Assembly (NCBI GenBank): GCA_029940475.1
Contig: JAPYUT010000002.1
Location: 84,694-148,693 of the forward strand
Direction: 5' to 3'
Length of the DNA stretch: 64,000 nt
From: Verrucomicrobiales bacterium
GTDB lineage: Bacteria > Verrucomicrobiota > Verrucomicrobiia > Verrucomicrobiales > DEV007
A model generated the notes under the pieces. That model was given only the letters and a program-made list of their open reading frames with translations. It was not told the origin of the DNA and ran no database searches. This document shows positions 35,950-45,100 of this stretch, one piece after another. The position numbers and the translations under genes were made by a program. Each line of letters begins with the position of its first letter. Within the stretch, counting starts at the first letter, position 1.

Positions 35950-37355
35950 TTAGCGTAACTTTCAATCCAGGCAGTCCGGGGCACCAACCTTTCCAGAGCA
36001 CCGGCATCAGTTTCCCGGTGAATGTGCAGGATTTTAGCAGGGTTCACACTCCACTTAAAATCCCGGTCGGTTCGAATCCCTCCGTATAAGTTAACAGTCC
36101 CACTCGGGGAATCCCCTGCAGTCATTCTACAGTTCTCAGCAATCAGCATTAACCTCCAACTCGGGTTTTCATCAGCATCGGCAAAAGTTAACCGGACTTC
36201 ATCAGTATTGGTGTCATGTCTCTTGAGACCAAGAAGCAGTCGGCGATTGTTGCTGCCCCTGAAATTAATATTCCGCAAGGACCTTCCTGAAGCGTCAGTC
36301 TGATGAATCAGGATCATGACTGCCCCTTGCGATCCGGCATTGGCAAAGGATAAAGCATCACCTTGCCCATGAAGATTGATCGTCCTTACATGATCGCCAA
36401 CCATCACGCTCGTCAGGTGGGAATCAGCAAGTGTTATATTGATATTACCGGAACCGTCACTCCTGGCTCCCCTGCCGCTGTCAAATTCAGTGTCACCGGA
36501 AAGCACTATATGGCTTCCCTTCAGTAACTTATTTTTCATGGACCATGGCACATCAGGATCAGGATCAATCACATCCAGCCTGCCATCGTAAGCATTACTT
36601 CCTGCAACTTCCCCTGCAGTATTGGTCACCAGCGGATAATTGGTCGGCGCAATCCAGTGGCCTTCAAGATTCCTTATTTTTCTCCCGACAGGCGAACCGC
36701 CCTGGGTGTATGTGATATACCGCTCACTGCGAATACCGCTGTCGGCAACGACAGGCAACCCGGATGACCAGATAACAGTACTGCCATGAACCCGTATCTG
36801 ACCGCTTAATTCATTGCCTGTCGAAGGCGCAAGGGTTGATTTGTGCATCACCATCAGATCACCTATTAGCTGGGGAGCCCGCGACTTTAGCAAATAAGCC
36901 CTGTTATATGTGCTGGCAATCGCGGCAGTAGCCGGATCGTTGTCGTGATTAACGTTGATGGTAACACTCACGGGCAACTCAACATGATACCCATAGCCGT
37001 TAGCCATGCCGGTACTCACCTCCCCTGGCGGCCTAATCAGTGAGGCCAACGGTGCAGTATCAGCAGATGCCATTTCGACAATTCCCGCGCCGTCAGGAAG
37101 AGTAATCCTGGCAGCAGGCACAGTAACCTTGGCGAGAGCATGGCGATAAATAAATTCGTCAGCGACGGCCCTGGCGTTAATCTTTGCAATACGATGGTTC
37201 GAACTAAGCTCCATGCTCTCGATATAAAATGCCCTGCTGGTAAGCAGCGAAATCCACGCTGCAACCCCGAATGTACCAAGTGCCATCACCACCAGCCCCA
37301 TCAATATGGCACTTCCTGAAATCGCAAAGCGTGGATGAATGAAAGAATGATTCAT
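35946..37355 (-). CDS. PilX-like large pilus-associated protein
   Basis: 469 residues from the ATG at 37355; a TTG at 37388 is possible but overlaps the preceding gene. The N-terminus has a hydrophobic helix ('SGSAILMGLVVMALGTFGVA') in the style of PilX or GspK, without the G-FxxxE signature. The remainder is beta-rich and Ser/Gly/Asn-rich, with repeated 'IVLSGDTEFDSGRGA'- and 'NINFRGSNNRRLLLG'-like segments. The gene sits between two prepilin genes. A role at the pilus tip or as a minor subunit is inferred from position. Confidence 0.65.
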   Translation of the reverse strand: MNHSFIHPRFAISGSAILMGLVVMALGTFGVAAWISLLTSRAFYIESMELSSNHRIAKINARAVADEFIYRHALAKVTVPAARITLPDGAGIVEMASADTAPLASLIRPPGEVSTGMANGYGYHVELPVSVTINVNHDNDPATAAIASTYNRAYLLKSRAPQLIGDLMVMHKSTLAPSTGNELSGQIRVHGSTVIWSSGLPVVADSGIRSERYITYTQGGSPVGRKIRNLEGHWIAPTNYPLVTNTAGEVAGSNAYDGRLDVIDPDPDVPWSMKNKLLKGSHIVLSGDTEFDSGRGARSDGSGNINITLADSHLTSVMVGDHVRTINLHGQGDALSFANAGSQGAVMILIHQTDASGRSLRNINFRGSNNRRLLLGLKRHDTNTDEVRLTFADADENPSWRLMLIAENCRMTAGDSPSGTVNLYGGIRTDRDFKWSVNPAKILHIHRETDAGALERLVPRTAWIESYAN

Positions 37356-37365
37356 AAGCTGCAAA

Positions 37366-38316
37366 TCACATCGATGGGAACAGCGCAACGGTGAAGAAGT
37401 AATTCGTCCTTCCCGCCATTGTGGCGTAATCAGGCAACGGGTTCGCTACTCCCGGAGGAATTGATGGCGCATACCCGGAGTCAGCCATAGCACCCTGATT
37501 TGCGAGGGTTGGAGAAGCCGGATCCGGCCACCAGATGAAGTAGAACGGCATATCAGCAGCCGTCTTGTAGCGATCAATCTCGCCCTCATCATGGACAAGG
37601 CGGGCGCGCCGCTCATGAAATACAAAAAGCGGCTTGAACGGCACTCCGTTTAAGCCGTTAGGAAAAAACACATCATAATAATCAGTAAGAGCATTCCATG
37701 AATAGCGTTTAACACTAACATAAGTGCCGCTTGGTTTCGCAGTTGCCTGAATATCAATGTCGTAAATGGCGCGCACTGAAAGAAAACCGGAAAATCCGCT
37801 GGGTTGCAGGATATATATCGACCCGTTGTCATAAGGAGAAGATCCCCGCCACCCTTTATAGACCGATGAACTCTGGTTGAAGATCGCTTTAAGATGAATG
37901 CGGAAAGCTTCCGAAGAATCGAGGGTTCGTCCATCCTCGGGTGCCGGTATATAAACCGGACGAACAGTATTCAACCCGCTACGTGCCAAACAATAAACTG
38001 CTGAACCGTGGGCAATATCCTCCCAGAAACGCTCACGAAGCAAGTCTGCAGTCGCAGCTCTTCCATAATTTGGGGCATCGTATGAATCAACACTATCGCC
38101 CGCCAGATTGTAATAATTGTTAGCTGCCGCGTGACCTATCTCAATAGCACCATAACTGCTAAGACGACGCTGATTCATGCCAATGGCACTGAATGCCAGT
38201 GCCGCCGCACCCATCACAGATGCCGCAACGGCAGAAGCAATCATTACCTCGACAAGAGAAAACCCAACCATCCTGCAATGCGGCGGGATTAATCGGTCGT
38301 GATTTGAATTTTTCAT
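37366..38316 (-). CDS. Minor prepilin-like protein (G|FSLVE, PilW/GspJ-like)
   Basis: 316 residues from the ATG at 38316; a GTG two codons earlier is equally possible. The leader 'CRMVG' precedes 'FSLVEVMIASAVAASVMG'. The large C-terminal domain is Tyr/Ser/Pro-rich, much longer than a typical pseudopilin. It is followed after 10 nt by the PilX-like gene, matching the usual PilV-PilW-PilX neighbourhood. Confidence 0.82.
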   Translation of the reverse strand: MKNSNHDRLIPPHCRMVGFSLVEVMIASAVAASVMGAAALAFSAIGMNQRRLSSYGAIEIGHAAANNYYNLAGDSVDSYDAPNYGRAATADLLRERFWEDIAHGSAVYCLARSGLNTVRPVYIPAPEDGRTLDSSEAFRIHLKAIFNQSSSVYKGWRGSSPYDNGSIYILQPSGFSGFLSVRAIYDIDIQATAKPSGTYVSVKRYSWNALTDYYDVFFPNGLNGVPFKPLFVFHERRARLVHDEGEIDRYKTAADMPFYFIWWPDPASPTLANQGAMADSGYAPSIPPGVANPLPDYATMAGRTNYFFTVALFPSM

Positions 38317-38357
38317 TGTCACGGCTCAAATCTCTTCTGCTTTGAGCGCACTTACCT

Positions 38358-38945
38358 TTATTCGGAATCGGATTCCTCCATCGATGCGTAGACGAGTTGT
38401 GCGGCAACATTTGATCCGCCTTTGGAGGCGGTCGGCAAGAGAACTCCAACTCTGGGATCAAGATCAATCTCCAGTGTGATCTTGCGGGGCTTGTCAGCCT
38501 CCTCATCCGCAACCCATGTAATCTCAACCAGTTCAGGAGTAATCTTTGTAACCCGTAAATCATCCGATTGCCCGGGAATAAGCCGTGGAATGAGGTTTCC
38601 CTCACTGAGAATAATGCCGCCCAGTTGAGCCTTATACCCATCCTGCCCCCTGGCGATGCCTGACACCGAGAAAGACTCAAGAGCCAGACGAATCCGTGAG
38701 TCCTCACTCTGGCTGTCTTCGGCAGGCTGCCCTTTATCCCCTTTGGTGCGATCTGCAAATGGATTCCTCTCCTCCTGCCTGAGAATAAAGGTTTTTATCA
38801 TGCTTTCCTTCTCATGCGGAAGCACCCCAACCTCCTTAACTGAAGGCAACACAGCATTATTACCAAGCTTAACTGGAACCTGGGCAATTGAATTCCCTAC
38901 AACTGCCGTCCCGGCAAGCACTAAAATTATAATGTAAATCTTCAT
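38358..38945 (-). CDS. PilP-like periplasmic alignment protein
   Basis: A 195-residue protein with an N-terminal signal or anchor ('IIILVLAGTAVVGNSIA'). It then has 'RQEERNPFADR' and a small beta domain ('FSVSGIARGQDGYKAQLGGI', 'LSEGNLIPRLIPGQSDDLRV', 'ITPELVEITW') matching the PilP/GspC homology region that contacts the secretin. There is no lipobox. It follows the PilO-like gene by 9 nt. Confidence 0.75.
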   Translation of the reverse strand: MKIYIIILVLAGTAVVGNSIAQVPVKLGNNAVLPSVKEVGVLPHEKESMIKTFILRQEERNPFADRTKGDKGQPAEDSQSEDSRIRLALESFSVSGIARGQDGYKAQLGGIILSEGNLIPRLIPGQSDDLRVTKITPELVEITWVADEEADKPRKITLEIDLDPRVGVLLPTASKGGSNVAAQLVYASMEESDSE

Positions 38946-38954
38946 ATCAGGATA

Positions 38955-39515
38955 TTAAGTCTTTGATTCTCCGACCTCATCTTCCTCAACGATTGGAACA
39001 TCAACGGTAAGTTCCATCTTGATATCATTTCCGGATTGCCCTTTTGACAATCGGCAACTGGAAACCCTGACAGCAGGCATTGAACCCTCAAGATTGGCAA
39101 GCCAATTGAGTGTCTTGATGTAATCGTCTTCAAAAACCAGACGTGCCTGAAGCGTGCGCGGTATCGTTCCGCCCTTATCCAGATTAACCGTCTCGAAACC
39201 CTGGGATAAAGTGATTATATCATCCTGTTTAATACGCAGGTTAATCAGAGCTTCGCCAAACTGCGGATTGCGCGTCTGCTTGAGATGCGGTTCCCATTGT
39301 GACAGGTATTCACGGACAGCTTTTGTATTTTCACGCAAAATAATGAAGTTCCGCTGCTGGGCACTACACCCAAACACCGCACTGTCATATGCCGTCTTGG
39401 CCACCAGTTCCTCATCCTTGGCAAGCTTCAGCTTATTATGGAAGCTCATCGTTGCGTAGGCCATTCCAAGAATGGCAATACCCAGGGTAACGCATGCCAT
39501 ATGCTTATTATTCAT
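38955..39515 (-). CDS. PilO-like membrane alignment protein
   Basis: A 186-residue bitopic protein: short cytoplasmic N-terminus, one membrane helix ('ACVTLGIAILGMAYATMSF'), a coiled-coil stalk, then an alpha/beta ferredoxin-like region ('RTLQARLVFEDDYIKTLNWL'). Sequence similarity to PilO is weak, and the call rests on architecture and gene order. Its start overlaps the PilN-like gene by 8 nt. Confidence 0.65.
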   Translation of the reverse strand: MNNKHMACVTLGIAILGMAYATMSFHNKLKLAKDEELVAKTAYDSAVFGCSAQQRNFIILRENTKAVREYLSQWEPHLKQTRNPQFGEALINLRIKQDDIITLSQGFETVNLDKGGTIPRTLQARLVFEDDYIKTLNWLANLEGSMPAVRVSSCRLSKGQSGNDIKMELTVDVPIVEEDEVGESKT

Positions 39516-40104
39516 CGGTAAAAGTAAGGTTGGCTGATTCTTTGTTGCTGTTCTGCCAGATTAACGTCGCCTGATAATCAAGAGAACCTTCCTTGCCGGC
39601 AGTCTGGTTGGCGGAATAGGAACGGTATCCAAGGACATTGATCGCCTCGAGGGTTGCATCGAGCTGCTTCTGTCCCCCGTTATCAAATTTAAACCCGAGC
39701 TTGATCTGATTCGGGTTACTGGGTTCCCTGAACAGGGAGAGTTCAGCAATTGAACCTTTAACGTCCATGCTGCGTGCTATAGCGACAGCAAGTGGTTGTA
39801 ATTGTCGAGAACCCTCAACCCAGTCGCGCACATCATTCGCCCGACGCTCTTCTTCCTTGATTGCCTCGATCTGAGCCATGATGTCCTTCTGCTTGGCAGA
39901 TTCCTCCGCCACATTCAGTTTCCATTCCTCCTTGGCCTGCTCTGCATTTCTGTGCTGGAAGAAAAAGAGCGCGTTCAATGAAATGGCCCCGATCACCGAC
40001 AGCACAAACGCAACCGGCAACAATGCCAGAATGCCGGGAAGAGGTTGACCAATATCAGGACGGTTAGTCTTCAGGTCATGACACACTTGATGATGGTTTT
40101 CCAT
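39508..40104 (-). CDS. PilN-like membrane alignment protein
   Basis: A 198-residue bitopic protein with a membrane helix ('LLPVAFVLSVIGAISLNALFF'), a coiled coil rich in Glu/Lys/Arg, and a C-terminal beta-rich region. Architecture and order (PilM-like, this gene, PilO-like, PilP-like) support PilN. The usual short cytoplasmic PilM-binding peptide is not obvious. Confidence 0.62.
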   Translation of the reverse strand: MENHHQVCHDLKTNRPDIGQPLPGILALLPVAFVLSVIGAISLNALFFFQHRNAEQAKEEWKLNVAEESAKQKDIMAQIEAIKEEERRANDVRDWVEGSRQLQPLAVAIARSMDVKGSIAELSLFREPSNPNQIKLGFKFDNGGQKQLDATLEAINVLGYRSYSANQTAGKEGSLDYQATLIWQNSNKESANLTFTDE

Positions 40105-40107
40105 GGT

Positions 40108-41001
40108 TTATTTATCCTTGAGCAAGCTCCACAATCCATCAGTCTGGCTAATGTCACTAACACGCGTGTCCGACAGCAATGAAGCGATCGTGTTCTTGAG
40201 CGCTGCTCCATCCTGATCCGAGGCAATAACAATCTGCGCCCCCGAACCCGCACTCTCAACCAGTGGCATGATAATATTCAGCGCAGGATCAAGATCATCG
40301 GCGCCATATAATCCGCTACGCGAGCGTAACTCCATCCAGCGCTCCTCATCCGTAGTCATTACACATACCGATCCATCACAACACACAATAACAATAATCT
40401 TACCGAGAGGATCCTGTGGTTTTCCCTTCAGGTAATCTGCGCGTGCCTCAATCATTTGGTCGACGGCATCGCAAAATATTCCATAGATGCCACAACAGAT
40501 TCTGCCAACCTTCAGGTTCGCACCGTTGAAGATTGTCTCGATCTGTTTGATGTAATCCTCGTCGACAGCAAGTAACGCACTGCTGTTCGACTCCGGGTTG
40601 TGTTTTACCGCATAACGTTTCCCGCGCTCAGCCTTTGAACCGAGCGCCGCTTTCGGATTAACGCGAATCAATTCTTCCGATCCTTTTTTACGTGTCAGGT
40701 TAGTCTCAAGACTGATCACAAACCGGTGATTCACAGAAACCGCACACCATCCGTCATCAGTTAATCCCCGCCATTGCTCCGCCATGTCACCAACGATATC
40801 TTTTAACTCTCCGGTAAGTGAACCTGTTTCCCCCAGCACTCCACCCCGGTCCACGCCTCGCCAGGTAACACCGTCGCGATTCAAGTTAAGCAGAAGTGTA
40901 CGCCGACGCGGAAATCGCTTCGCCCAACTCACCGTGGAGTCATCCGGTTCAGATCGGAATGACGCGAAGGTAAGAACGTCTCTTATATCCTGGACTTTCA
41001 T
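40108..41001 (-). CDS. PilM-like cytoplasmic protein (by position)
   Basis: A 297-residue soluble protein without membrane segments. No clear actin-like phosphate loop is visible, so PilM is inferred from position: between pilT and the PilN-like gene, overlapping pilT by 4 nt. Features include 'LLNLNRDGVTWRGVDRGGVL' at the start of the fold, repeated hydrophobic strands ('KIIVIVCCDGSVCVMTTDEE') and an Ile/Val-rich 'SGAQIVIASDQDGAALK' segment. It may be a strongly diverged PilM or GspL N-domain. Confidence 0.5.
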   Translation of the reverse strand: MKVQDIRDVLTFASFRSEPDDSTVSWAKRFPRRRTLLLNLNRDGVTWRGVDRGGVLGETGSLTGELKDIVGDMAEQWRGLTDDGWCAVSVNHRFVISLETNLTRKKGSEELIRVNPKAALGSKAERGKRYAVKHNPESNSSALLAVDEDYIKQIETIFNGANLKVGRICCGIYGIFCDAVDQMIEARADYLKGKPQDPLGKIIVIVCCDGSVCVMTTDEERWMELRSRSGLYGADDLDPALNIIMPLVESAGSGAQIVIASDQDGAALKNTIASLLSDTRVSDISQTDGLWSLLKDK

Positions 41002-42065
41002 CGATTCACTGATGGTTGAAGCTCTGCCTCACAGTGGAGAAATTCAGCAATCTCCTGAGATGTGAATCCGGTGGGCTCTTTGAACACCGGCCTCCAACCT
41101 TCCTCTCTGCGGTTGGCAAGGCTTGCATCAAAGCTGCACATGCCGCGCTTGCTGCCGGTCTCCAGTTCCTGATCAAGCTTCTTGAACTCGCCGCGACGGA
41201 TGAGGTTGGATACGGAATCGTATTGCAACAACATTTCGTGAATCGCAAATCTCTTGCCTTTTGTCTCATCCATGATCAATCGCTGACAGACAATCATCCT
41301 GAGTACGTCAGCAAGGGTGCTTTGGGCGCTCTCAACACGCTCGGCAGGAATCAATTTAAGAAAACGCTGCACGGTCTGCGATGCACTTGAAGTATGCAGG
41401 GTGGCTACCACCACGTGCCCGGTCTCAGCTGCCTGCAAAGCAATTTCCGCGGTTTCCCCGTCACGTATTTCCCCCACCATGATAACGTCAGGATCCTGTC
41501 GTAATGATGCGCGTAACGCTTTACTGAAATCGTGATCATCCTGCCCTATCTCTCTCTGTGAAATAAGCGAGGGAACGCCGGCAGTAGGGTAAAGATATTC
41601 GATGGGATCCTCAAATGTAATAAAGTGTTCACGCCGCCGAAGAGCGCGATGAAGATTCATTGCGGCAATTGTGGTCGTCTTGCCTGAACCTGTGGCACCG
41701 CAAATAAGAAATAATCCGTTCTTCGCCTGGAGAAACGATTTTACAGCGGCATGCGGAACCCGGATATCCTCACAAGAAGGTATGTCGGTGGGCAACAACC
41801 GCATAACCCAACGGTAACGTCCACGGCTTACCATACGATTCACGCGAAAGCGATAATCCCCTATCATCATCGCGTAGTCCGCACATCCCGGTTGCACGGC
41901 TAGATTTTCCGGCGACTGGTAGACAAACGAATCAAATACCAGCTCACCATTACGGCGGTATATGAGCGGCTCCCAGGCGGTAATGTAAAAATCGGAAATC
42001 CCGCTACCCTCGGCTAGCTGGATAATTCTCTGCCCCAACGGGCTGCTTTCTGAAACTCCCTCCAT
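40998..42065 (-). CDS. pilT: Pilus retraction ATPase PilT-type
   Basis: A 355-residue motor ATPase. Walker A 'GATGSGKTTTIAAM' lies near residue 123, the Asp box in 'FITFEDPIEYLYP', Walker B 'DPDVIMVGEIRDGETAEIAL', and the His box in 'TGHVVVATLHTSSASQTV'. Absence of the zinc Cys cluster and the length of about 350 residues fit PilT rather than PilB. The AIRNLIRE motif typical of PilT reads 'SNLIRRGE'. Presence of a retraction motor argues for a dynamic type IV pilus rather than a pure type II secretion pseudopilus. Confidence 0.92.
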   Translation of the reverse strand: MEGVSESSPLGQRIIQLAEGSGISDFYITAWEPLIYRRNGELVFDSFVYQSPENLAVQPGCADYAMMIGDYRFRVNRMVSRGRYRWVMRLLPTDIPSCEDIRVPHAAVKSFLQAKNGLFLICGATGSGKTTTIAAMNLHRALRRREHFITFEDPIEYLYPTAGVPSLISQREIGQDDHDFSKALRASLRQDPDVIMVGEIRDGETAEIALQAAETGHVVVATLHTSSASQTVQRFLKLIPAERVESAQSTLADVLRMIVCQRLIMDETKGKRFAIHEMLLQYDSVSNLIRRGEFKKLDQELETGSKRGMCSFDASLANRREEGWRPVFKEPTGFTSQEIAEFLHCEAELQPSVNR

Positions 42066-42098
42066 GTGTGTGGCACGGTTGTGGTTTTGCTTTTATTG

Positions 42099-42134
42099 CG
42101 GGAGTGCACCAATTACTCAATCGATGCACTCCCG
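42099..42134. repeat. Inverted repeat between pilT and the giant prepilin gene
   Basis: CGGGAGTGCA (42099-42108) and TGCACTCCCG (42125-42134) with a 16-nt loop. It lies 18 nt after the giant prepilin stop codon, in the minus-strand direction. The tail is not T-rich, so termination would be weak; an mRNA-stability or processing hairpin is possible. Confidence 0.5.
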
Positions 42135-42152
42135 TCATATTGTGATTGGTTA

Positions 42153-45100
42153 CTAGTCGGTTGAATTTATAGCTGTGACATCCAGCGAACTATTCACAAA
42201 AGTCGTGTCAATCGAACCGTCCGGTGTTACCCGGGCAACACCCTTGCAGGGATGTCCTGCGTAAGTTCTAAACGATCCCATAATGACGGCATTGCTGTCA
42301 GCAAGCGGAATGACCCTGCGCACGGCACCGTCTGCACCGTTACCCGAATTGAAGGCACTATCAAAAGTTCCATCCGCATTGAGCACTGCCACACGTTGAC
42401 GCTCGGCAGTTCCAATCCTGGTAAAGTCACCGCCGATCAGCAACCGGCCGTCTTCTTTGATGGCTACGCTGTATACCGGACCATTAATGCCGGGCGAAGT
42501 GAAACCGGAATCACGAGTGCCATCCGGCCTTAAATACCTGATTGCTCCGGAAAAACTGCCCGCGTAAAGGACACCCCCCTCGGGCATGGTCATTATATGG
42601 TGGACGCTGCCAACTACGGGAATGTTACCATTGGCCAGTGACAGGAGAGGATTCACGCTTCCATCCCCATTAAGTAATGCAAGGCAGGGCTGGTGAATAT
42701 CGCCATAACCGTCGAATGCACCACCTGCGAGGATATTTCCATCTTCAGTCAAACCCACTGCATGCACCGTGCCGTTAAAACCGGCAGTGCTGACTTGCTC
42801 CCAATGACCGCGCCATGGCTTCAATGGATCTTCCTGCACCCAGGCCATGCTGACTGTTCCCGACGGGCTGAAGGAAGAATCCACCGAACCCTCCGGGGTG
42901 AGAACCGCAATGCGGCGGTAAGATGGATTACCACTAACGCTGGTAAAACTACCCCCGATAACAATCCTGCCATCCTCCTTCTCTACTGCGGCAAGCACCT
43001 CTCCTCCCTCAATATTGACACTAAAGGGACGTAAAGTTCCATCCGCTCCCAGCTTAGCCAGGCATGAACGGCTAACCCCCTTGACCCGGGTAAATCCTCC
43101 GCCAATCAGGACATCACCATCAGAAAGTTTCAAGACAACATGAACACCGTTATCCGCACCTTCTCCAACATCGAAAGAAGCATCCAGATGTCCGCTGAAA
43201 GTGTTCAGTCGGGCAATATTTTCGCTCTTGACGACAAACTCGGCAGGAAACTCACCTGTCATAAGGGCGCGTCCATCCGAAGCGGTTTCAATCGCGTAAA
43301 CCGAGGCACCATCCGGCAAATCCTCCGGCTGGTAACTTAAATCGATATCACCATTGTTCTGCAGGCGTAAAAACGGCGAATTAACCATCGGGCTTGAAAC
43401 CGTTGATATTAATTTTCCACCAACAAGAATCTTCCCGTCATCGGTTATTGATGAGGAATAAACCTCCCACGAGCGAATTCCGTGCTTCGCTCCCAGGTTA
43501 AATGACCTATCAAGTGATCCATTGGTATCCAGACGCGCCACACCTTTCCGCGACTTGTTATTCACACTGTTGAAAAGCCCGCCAATAAAGATCTTCCCGT
43601 CATCAAACATCTTGACGGTCCTGACCTCATTGTCAGCTCCGGTTCCCGGGTCAAAACTCGCGTCATTTTTACCATTGCCCAATACCCGGGCTATGTTGCT
43701 GCGTTGCACCCCATCAAACCTGGAAAACGTCCCGGCAATGACAACCTTGCCGTCCTCCTGGACGGCCGCGGCATGCACAAAGCCAGCAACTCCCTCACTG
43801 GTATCAAAAGTCGGGTCATAACGGCCATTCATGTTGAGCCTGACAAGGCTGTAAGCCGGCTTGTAGTTGTAACGTGAAAAACAACCGCAAACGACCACCT
43901 TGTAGTCATTGAGTTGCGAGACCCCACCAATGCCGCCACTGAAAATGCGCTGATCCTGCAGCACAATGGCGTGCACCCATCCTGCCTCATCGCTATGCAC
44001 AGCCTGACCGACATTAAAACTCCAATCAAGAGTTCCATCAGTATTCAGGCGAGTAAGTCCCTTGCGCCATATATTGTTGAATTTCTTGAATTTTCCGCCA
44101 ACAAGGATCTTGCCGTCCGGTTGAATCGTAACTGCCAACACATCGCCATCAAAGCCAAGGCCTGGATCGAATGATGTATCAAGGGATCCGTCAATATTGA
44201 AGCGGGCAATTCGATTACGATCCACTCCGTCAATAGAAGTAAATGCGCCGCCGACGATTGCCTTCCCGTCCGACTGGAGAGCAATACACTTGCCCCAGGA
44301 ATCAAGTCCGGACCCGGGATTGAAATCTATAGCAAGCGGCCCTTCAACCAGGTGCTGTTTAAGATTCTGGAACGAGCTGTAGGTATTCTTCCGGAAATCC
44401 CCCCCAATGTAACCATCCCAGTTCGGCACATGCCACCTGGACAGGCTTATTGAGTAAGGTGAACTGGGAGTAAACCACTGCGCATAACCACTCGGCCCGT
44501 AAACCCGGGCGCTTATATCTGCCCGCAAGCTTGAACCGGAGAAAAGGTCGAAAGCCCCGGTGTAGAGCGTTCCGCGATCTGGTTCTCCACTCTCATCATA
44601 ACCCGGGTCACTACCATCAGTCGTATAGAAGATGCGCCAGCCCTCCGGCAAATTCGCAGAATCCCCAGCGGGATTCAGTGAGACTTGCTGACTCGGGGCA
44701 TAATGGCCGTCTTCGATGACATCGCTTGTCGGTTGCAGCAGACTAATGCGGTTGATCTCGATAGTGGAGTAAACCGATTCGGAATCAATAAGCGCATCAG
44801 TATTGAGAGACTTGGCAACAATATTGATGGGTAAAGAATTTTTCGCTGCCCATTTGTCCAGGGAAAAATCAACACCAACACCGGGAAACCCGTTACTGAA
44901 TGTGCCGCTTGCCCCGGTCGATGACACCAGAGGATCAACTCCCTCATAAGACCATAGGATATTAAACGAATCGGAATTCTGGTAACGATTCGGAATCTCG
45001 CCGGAATTGGTGAGTGCCACTGGTATAGAATTGACCTGTGCCACTGCCGGTTGATCGCCGGCTATCATAAGCCCGCCAACCTCCGGGTAGCTGACTCGGT

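Noticed and set aside
42099..42134. Inverted repeat as a rho-independent terminator
   Set aside because: The loop is 16 nt and no T-run follows on either strand; kept only as an inverted repeat.
42700..44350. Tandem repeats considered as a DNA-level repeat array or CRISPR
   Set aside because: The periodicity is at the protein level (delta-60 repeats) with diverged DNA; there are no identical direct repeats with unique spacers.
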